From positions 1 through 6,886 of the forward strand of contig JAUYFP010000119.1 in NCBI GenBank assembly GCA_030690875.1: 6,886 bases of DNA, in the 5' to 3' direction. Positions 5,627 through 6,886 of this stretch are shown in pieces (position 1 is the first letter of the stretch; each line of letters starts with the position of its first letter). The notes beneath the pieces are model-generated. The model was not told where the DNA came from. It saw only the letters and a list, made by a program, of their open reading frames with translations, and searched no databases. This stretch comes from a bacterium. GTDB lineage: Bacteria > Patescibacteriota > Patescibacteriia > UBA1558 > GWA2-36-10. The position numbers were made by a program, and so were the translations under genes.

Positions 5627-6575
5627 ATAATTCATTAATCATTTTGGCAAAAAGTATTTTTTCCTGATTTTGGGTGCTTTTGAATTTTTCATCTAGTTCT
5701 AATAAGAGCCGGTATATTCTGGCCAACTGATCTCGATTGTAAAGTTTGATTTGCGCCATAGTTTTTTCCGCCACGAATTTGGGAATTTTTAGGGCTTGCA
5801 TCAGAGCGCCGGAATATTTTACTTGCGCTGATAATTCTTTGGCCTTGATGAGCAGTCTAAATTGTCTGATAATCATCGTCAAAATATATTGGTGGTTGAC
5901 GCCACAATTCAATTTTTCTTCTATTAGCTTTAGGGCCAGCGCTTTGTCCCTATTACCCAAAGCGTCAATCAGCGAAAATATATTGGTATCTATTTTTCCT
6001 TGAACAATCGTCTTGATATCATCGCTGGTTACTTCTTTTTGGCAGTAGCTTATTAGTTTATTTATTTCTTGGTGCATTTGCCATAGGTTTGCCCCGACCA
6101 AACTGATTAAAAGCTCTATGGCCTCGCTGTTTATTTCTTTTTGGCTATTGCTGAATTGTTTTATTATCCATTTTTTCAGTTCCAAAGGGCTTAGAGCCTT
6201 GAACTCCTCGGCAAATTTTATTTTTATTAGCGTTTTGTATAATTTTGTCCGGCTGTCGGGGTGGCCATCTTGAAAAAATATTAAATAGTTTTCATCAAGC
6301 GTGTCTTTTTGTTTTTTTAAGTAATCTATCAGAGCATCCTGCCAGAGATTTAATTTTTTGTTGCTAAAAATATTTTTTATAAGTATTAATTTTTTGTCAG
6401 CTAAAAAGCTCATGACCGAAACTGCCTCAAAAAAGTTATCAGCCGAAATATTATCCCCCTCCAAATAAACAATATTTTGACCGCTGGGATCAACTTTTTC
6501 TTTGAACTTGTTAGTTATGGCTTGGATTTTTTGATTGGCTCGGAAATTATCTTCGCCGTAGTAGAAAAATAGCAT
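5625..6575 (-). CDS. holA: DNA polymerase III delta subunit (clamp loader)
   Basis: Delta is the wrench of the clamp loader: it opens the beta sliding clamp so it can be placed on primed DNA at the replication fork. The protein has 316 residues, within the usual range of about 320-345. Recognisable family patterns are the start MLFFYYGEDNFR (1-12), LADKKLILIKN (58-68), the PDSRTKLYKTL block (106-116), LSPLELKKWI (128-137), GANLWQMHQEINKL (161-174) and the C-terminal collar-type helices starting IFSLIDALGNRDKALAL (199-215) with QYILTMIIRQFRLLIKAKEL (229-248). As is normal for delta, no Walker A ATP-binding loop is seen. The ATG at 6573-6575 lies one base after the polA stop (TAA-A-ATG), with no Shine-Dalgarno, so translation probably depends on re-initiation after polA. 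Its stop codon touches the terminator of the convergent rpsT gene. Secure from sequence pattern and context. Confidence 0.93.
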   Translation of the reverse strand: MLFFYYGEDNFRANQKIQAITNKFKEKVDPSGQNIVYLEGDNISADNFFEAVSVMSFLADKKLILIKNIFSNKKLNLWQDALIDYLKKQKDTLDENYLIFFQDGHPDSRTKLYKTLIKIKFAEEFKALSPLELKKWIIKQFSNSQKEINSEAIELLISLVGANLWQMHQEINKLISYCQKEVTSDDIKTIVQGKIDTNIFSLIDALGNRDKALALKLIEEKLNCGVNHQYILTMIIRQFRLLIKAKELSAQVKYSGALMQALKIPKFVAEKTMAQIKLYNRDQLARIYRLLLELDEKFKSTQNQEKILFAKMINEL

Positions 6576-6576
6576 T

Positions 6577-6886
6577 TTATAGTTTTAAGGTTTCTAATTG
6601 GCCCCAATTTTTGCCACTCTCAATATCTACGGTCAGTGGCACCGGCAATTTATAGATATTTTCCATAGTATTTTTGACAAATTCGGCCACTTTTTTTAAG
6701 TCATCTTGAGGCACTTCCAAGACCAATTCATCGTGGACTTGTAGGACCATTTTAGATTGTGGGCTTATTTTTGGCAAGCCCTGACTTATTTTTATCATGG
6801 CCAGTTTTAGTAGATCAGCGGCTGTGCCTTGAATAGGCATATTTATAGCCATGCGCTCTGCCGCGGCTCTCAGCATTGGCATGGTA
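6577..6886 (-). CDS. polA: DNA polymerase I, C-terminal end (partial, cut by right edge)
   Basis: Family A DNA polymerase used in Okazaki-fragment maturation and repair. Only the last 102 complete codons before the TAA at 6577-6579 are present. The frame is open to the right edge, so the Met at 6880-6882 is internal and not a start. LRAAAERMAINMPIQGTAADLLKLAM is the palm/fingers region conserved in all Pol I enzymes. MVLQVHDELVLEVP contains motif C (QVHDE), whose Asp (6730-6732) is a catalytic metal ligand. The end ESGKNWGQL matches the family's usual closing GxNWxE pattern. Nothing can be said about the 5' nuclease or 3'-5' exonuclease domains, which lie outside. It is transcribed leftward and tightly coupled to holA, forming a replication-gene unit whose promoter is beyond the window. 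Confidence 0.96.
   Translation of the reverse strand, partial: TMPMLRAAAERMAINMPIQGTAADLLKLAMIKISQGLPKISPQSKMVLQVHDELVLEVPQDDLKKVAEFVKNTMENIYKLPVPLTVDIESGKNWGQLETLKL

Noticed and set aside
5746..6003. 85-residue plus-strand frame
   Set aside because: Antisense to the C-terminal domain of holA, whose family patterns are clear.
1..6886. Mobile element, CRISPR array, toxin-antitoxin or defence system
   Set aside because: No transposase, terminal repeats, regularly spaced repeats or known toxin-antitoxin pair could be found on either strand; apart from the small ORF at 4930-5178 the content is housekeeping genes.

Overview
The window is a compact, AT-rich stretch of bacterial chromosome carrying only housekeeping-type genes. 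Gene content and protein style suggest a member of the Candidate Phyla Radiation (Patescibacteria/Parcubacteria-like). The signs are a class A penicillin-binding protein with C-terminal Ig-like domains, a TruB lacking a PUA domain and fused to a nucleotidyltransferase, divergent but intact informational proteins, and short gaps. This is inference from sequence style; there is no rRNA here to prove it. All five stop codons visible in the window are TAA. No gene has an in-frame TGA, so nothing points to a recoded genetic code.

Layout from left to right. Positions 1-830 on the minus strand hold the N-terminal two thirds of tyrosyl-tRNA synthetase, cut by the left edge. Positions 831-926 are a short divergent promoter region in which the two promoters overlap inside a 9-bp inverted repeat. 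Positions 927-3860 on the plus strand encode a 977-residue bifunctional peptidoglycan synthase. It is followed after 6 nt, with a Shine-Dalgarno sequence inside its last codons, by a 369-residue fusion (3867-4976) of a HxGH nucleotidyltransferase domain with a TruB tRNA pseudouridine-55 synthase. A small unrecognised minus-strand ORF (4930-5178) overlaps the fusion gene tail to tail. Next come a strong promoter and the gene for ribosomal protein S20 (5260-5580), then an intrinsic terminator. Beyond it, on the minus strand, lie holA (DNA polymerase III delta, 5625-6575) and the 3' end of polA (6577 to the right edge), separated by one base.

Functionally the window combines translation (TyrRS, TruB, S20), cell-wall synthesis (PBP) and replication (Pol I, clamp-loader delta). 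The S20/holA convergent arrangement and the polA-holA coupling look like ordinary chromosomal organisation. I see no mobile element, CRISPR array, tRNA, rRNA or phage gene. The most unusual item is the nucleotidyltransferase-TruB fusion. In many bacteria truB is a separate gene beside ribF, whose product starts with a related nucleotidyltransferase fold; here a stand-alone-type nucleotidyltransferase is joined directly to a TruB that departs from the family consensus at two conserved motifs.
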